From contig JAQBUJ010000171.1 in the NCBI GenBank assembly GCA_027623845.1, positions 1 to 6,788 on the forward strand: a DNA stretch of 6,788 nucleotides, given 5' to 3'. A program made the position numbers and the translations under genes. This DNA is from Pseudomonadota bacterium. Its GTDB lineage: Bacteria > Pseudomonadota > Alphaproteobacteria > Thalassobaculales > Thalassobaculaceae. Of the stretch, positions 5,739 to 6,788 are shown one piece after another. Positions within the stretch are counted from its first letter, which is position 1, and every line of letters starts with the position of its first letter. Under the pieces are notes generated by a model. The model was not told the DNA's origin. It saw only the letters and a list, made by a program, of their open reading frames with translations, and searched no databases.

Positions 5739-6656
5739 TTACGTCCCGAGGCGGGCGCCGATCTCCAGGGGGTTCTCGGCCAAAAACTCACCGACCTTCA
5801 CCTTGGCGCCCTTACCCAGACGCAGCCGCTTGACCCGGATGCCGCCAAGGCCGGCGTTGATGGTGATGCTTTCGTCATCGATGGCGCAGATCCGCCCGGG
5901 ACGGCCAGAGCCGGCAGCCGGCTCGCAGTCGAAAATTTGCAGGGTTTCGCCATTCAAGGTGGTCCAGGCGCCGGGCGCCGGATTACAGCCGCGAATCAGG
6001 TTATAGACCTCACCAGCCGAGCGCTCCCAGTCGATCTTGGCGTTGGCGGCCCGGCACCAGCTCTCATAGGTCGCCTTTGACTCGTCCTGGATCAGGCGCG
6101 GCGGATTGCCGACCCGCACCAGTTCGATCGATTCCAAAATAGAGGCCACGCCGAGTGGGAAAATCTTGTCGAAATAGACCGAGCCCAGAGTGTCATCGGG
6201 GGTGATCTCGACTTCCTTCTGCAGCAGGATCTCGCCTTCATCCAATCCGTCATCCGGCCAGAAGATCGTCAAGCCGGTCTTCTTCGCCCCCCAAAGGATC
6301 GGCCAGTTGATCGAGCTGGGTCCCCGGTGCAGCGGCAGCAGCGAGGGGTGGAAACAGATGGTGCCGAGCTTGGGAATATCGCGCGCCGCCTCCGGCACGA
6401 AGATCGTCACGAAGGCCAGGATCATGAAATCGGCGTCCCAGGATTTGAGCTCCGCCAACACATCATCGTCCTTGTAATTCGCCGGCTGGCGGACCTCCAG
6501 CCCGTGCTCCAGCGCCGCCTGCTTAATCGGGTCAAAGGGCCGCCCCTCGACATCCGGCGCGGTATAAACCGCAACCACCTCATCGACGCCCTTTTCGATG
6601 ATCGCGTCCAGGCACGCCTTGCCGAAAGCCTGTTGTCCGTTGATGACGATCCGCAT
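5739..6656 (-). CDS. Formyltransferase-fold protein, like the 10-formyltetrahydrofolate hydrolase domain of ALDH1L1
   Basis: The protein has 305 residues and two domains. The N-terminal formyl-transferase fold covers about 1-200 and a Formyl_trans_C-like domain follows. It would bind 10-formyl-THF in the cytoplasm. The core is CFHPSLLPLHRGPSSINWPI (101-120), then FWPDDGLDEGEILLQ (132-146). Catalytic His103 and Asp139 are present. They align at a constant offset with His106 and Asp142 of human ALDH1L1, as I recall that sequence. The Asn two before the His, standard in Fmt and PurN, is Cys101. HPSLLP, INW, the FWxDDGLD stretch and TYESWCRAANAKIDWE also resemble the ALDH1L1 hydrolase half more than Fmt (usually HASLLPRWRGAAPI). 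It lacks the acyl-carrier and aldehyde dehydrogenase domains. The likely activity is formyl-THF hydrolysis or transfer to an unknown acceptor; tRNA formylation is doubtful. The ATG at 6656 begins the first beta strand; a TTG at 6674 is less likely. Confidence 0.85.
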   Translation of the reverse strand: MRIVINGQQAFGKACLDAIIEKGVDEVVAVYTAPDVEGRPFDPIKQAALEHGLEVRQPANYKDDDVLAELKSWDADFMILAFVTIFVPEAARDIPKLGTICFHPSLLPLHRGPSSINWPILWGAKKTGLTIFWPDDGLDEGEILLQKEVEITPDDTLGSVYFDKIFPLGVASILESIELVRVGNPPRLIQDESKATYESWCRAANAKIDWERSAGEVYNLIRGCNPAPGAWTTLNGETLQIFDCEPAAGSGRPGRICAIDDESITINAGLGGIRVKRLRLGKGAKVKVGEFLAENPLEIGARLGT

Positions 6657-6734
6657 GGCCTTGCCCTCTCCCAATCCCTATTCGATATCCGCCCGGCTGC
6701 GACGCCGAGGCACTTTCATCCTGCCAGTGACAGC

Positions 6735-6753
6735 CTTAGTATAGTTGCAGACA
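6735..6753. promoter_or_regulatory. CTTAG...GCAGACA motif shared with the ldtR leader
   Basis: CTTAG (6735-6739) is followed after 7 bases by GCAGACA (6747-6753). In the ldtR leader CTTAG (2385-2389) is followed after 4 bases by the identical GCAGACA (2394-2400). No exact TGTCTGC partner occurs nearby, so this would be a single half-site. An imperfect 13-bp palindrome (CTGCCAGTGACAG, 6721-6733) lies just upstream. Regulation by LdtR is only a hypothesis. Confidence 0.3.
6740..6745 (+). promoter_or_regulatory. Possible -10 element for the divergent plus-strand gene
   Basis: TATAGT matches TATAAT at five of six positions and lies about 34 bases upstream of the ATG at 6779. A matching -35 hexamer is not evident at 16-18 bases. 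The opposite strand offers TATACT at 6738-6743, so the same patch could also start transcription toward the formyltransferase-like gene with a leader of about 75 bases. Confidence 0.35.
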
Positions 6754-6778
6754 CACGAACAACAGGAAAGGCCGCGCC

Positions 6779-6788
6779 ATGCCCTTCA
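6779..6788 (+). CDS. Start of a divergent gene of unknown product (runs off the right edge)
   Basis: An ATG at 6779-6781 is followed by only CCC TTC A before the window ends. It is preceded by a good ribosome-binding site, AGGAAAG (6764-6770), 8 bases upstream, and by a possible -10 at 6740-6745. The product cannot be told from three codons. It is transcribed away from the formyltransferase-like gene, from which it is separated by 122 bases. Confidence 0.5.

Noticed and set aside
4442..5833. Plus-strand open frame of 463 codons opposite the acyl-CoA dehydrogenase
   Set aside because: The opposite strand encodes a full, motif-rich acyl-CoA dehydrogenase. The plus-strand translation is low in recognisable features and rich in Arg, Gly and His, as is usual for shadow frames.
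5739..6656. Simple assignment as methionyl-tRNA formyltransferase (fmt)
   Set aside because: The Asn of the usual triad is missing and the core follows ALDH1L1 (HPSLLP, INW, FWxDDGLD). The gene is also not beside def.

Overview
The window is a compact chromosomal segment of a GC-rich bacterium, almost certainly an alphaproteobacterium. This rests on a short prolyl-tRNA synthetase without the full editing insert, a LolC/E permease directly downstream of it, an LdtR-type MarR regulator, and a clustered valine-degradation pathway. Rhodospirillales or a relative would fit, but the sequence alone does not fix the genus. All recognisable genes lie on the minus strand except one that is just entering at the right edge. 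No rRNA, tRNA, CRISPR array, insertion sequence or phage gene was seen.

In transcription order (right to left), the window opens with a divergent intergenic region (6657-6778). It serves a plus-strand gene starting at 6779, of which only three codons are present, and a minus-strand formyltransferase-fold protein (5739-6656). The latter resembles the N-terminal 10-formyl-THF hydrolase domain of ALDH1L1 more than a true methionyl-tRNA formyltransferase. A gap with a hairpin and a good sigma70-like promoter follows. Next come three genes of valine catabolism: isobutyryl-CoA dehydrogenase (4484-5626), 3-hydroxyisobutyryl-CoA hydrolase (3341-4414) and 3-hydroxyisobutyrate dehydrogenase mmsB (2409-3290). 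Together they take isobutyryl-CoA through methacrylyl-CoA and 3-hydroxyisobutyryl-CoA to methylmalonate semialdehyde. The hydratase for the middle step and the semialdehyde dehydrogenase MmsA are not in the window.

Downstream of mmsB is ldtR (1806-2330), a MarR-family regulator whose AT-rich leader carries a perfect 7-bp inverted repeat (TGTCTGC/GCAGACA). The same GCAGACA half-site, again preceded by CTTAG, recurs in the divergent intergenic region at 6735-6753. This is the most interesting regulatory signal here. A terminator-like hairpin overlaps the ldtR stop codon. A 175-bp gap with a 15-bp tandem repeat abutting a candidate promoter leads into proS (317-1630), followed after 26 bp by the 5' part of lolC (1-290), which runs off the left edge.

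The window is largely ordinary core metabolism. No wholly new system is evident. The points worth following are the putative LdtR operator pair, the stand-alone FDH-hydrolase-like protein, and the promoter and start-site detail of the valine genes.
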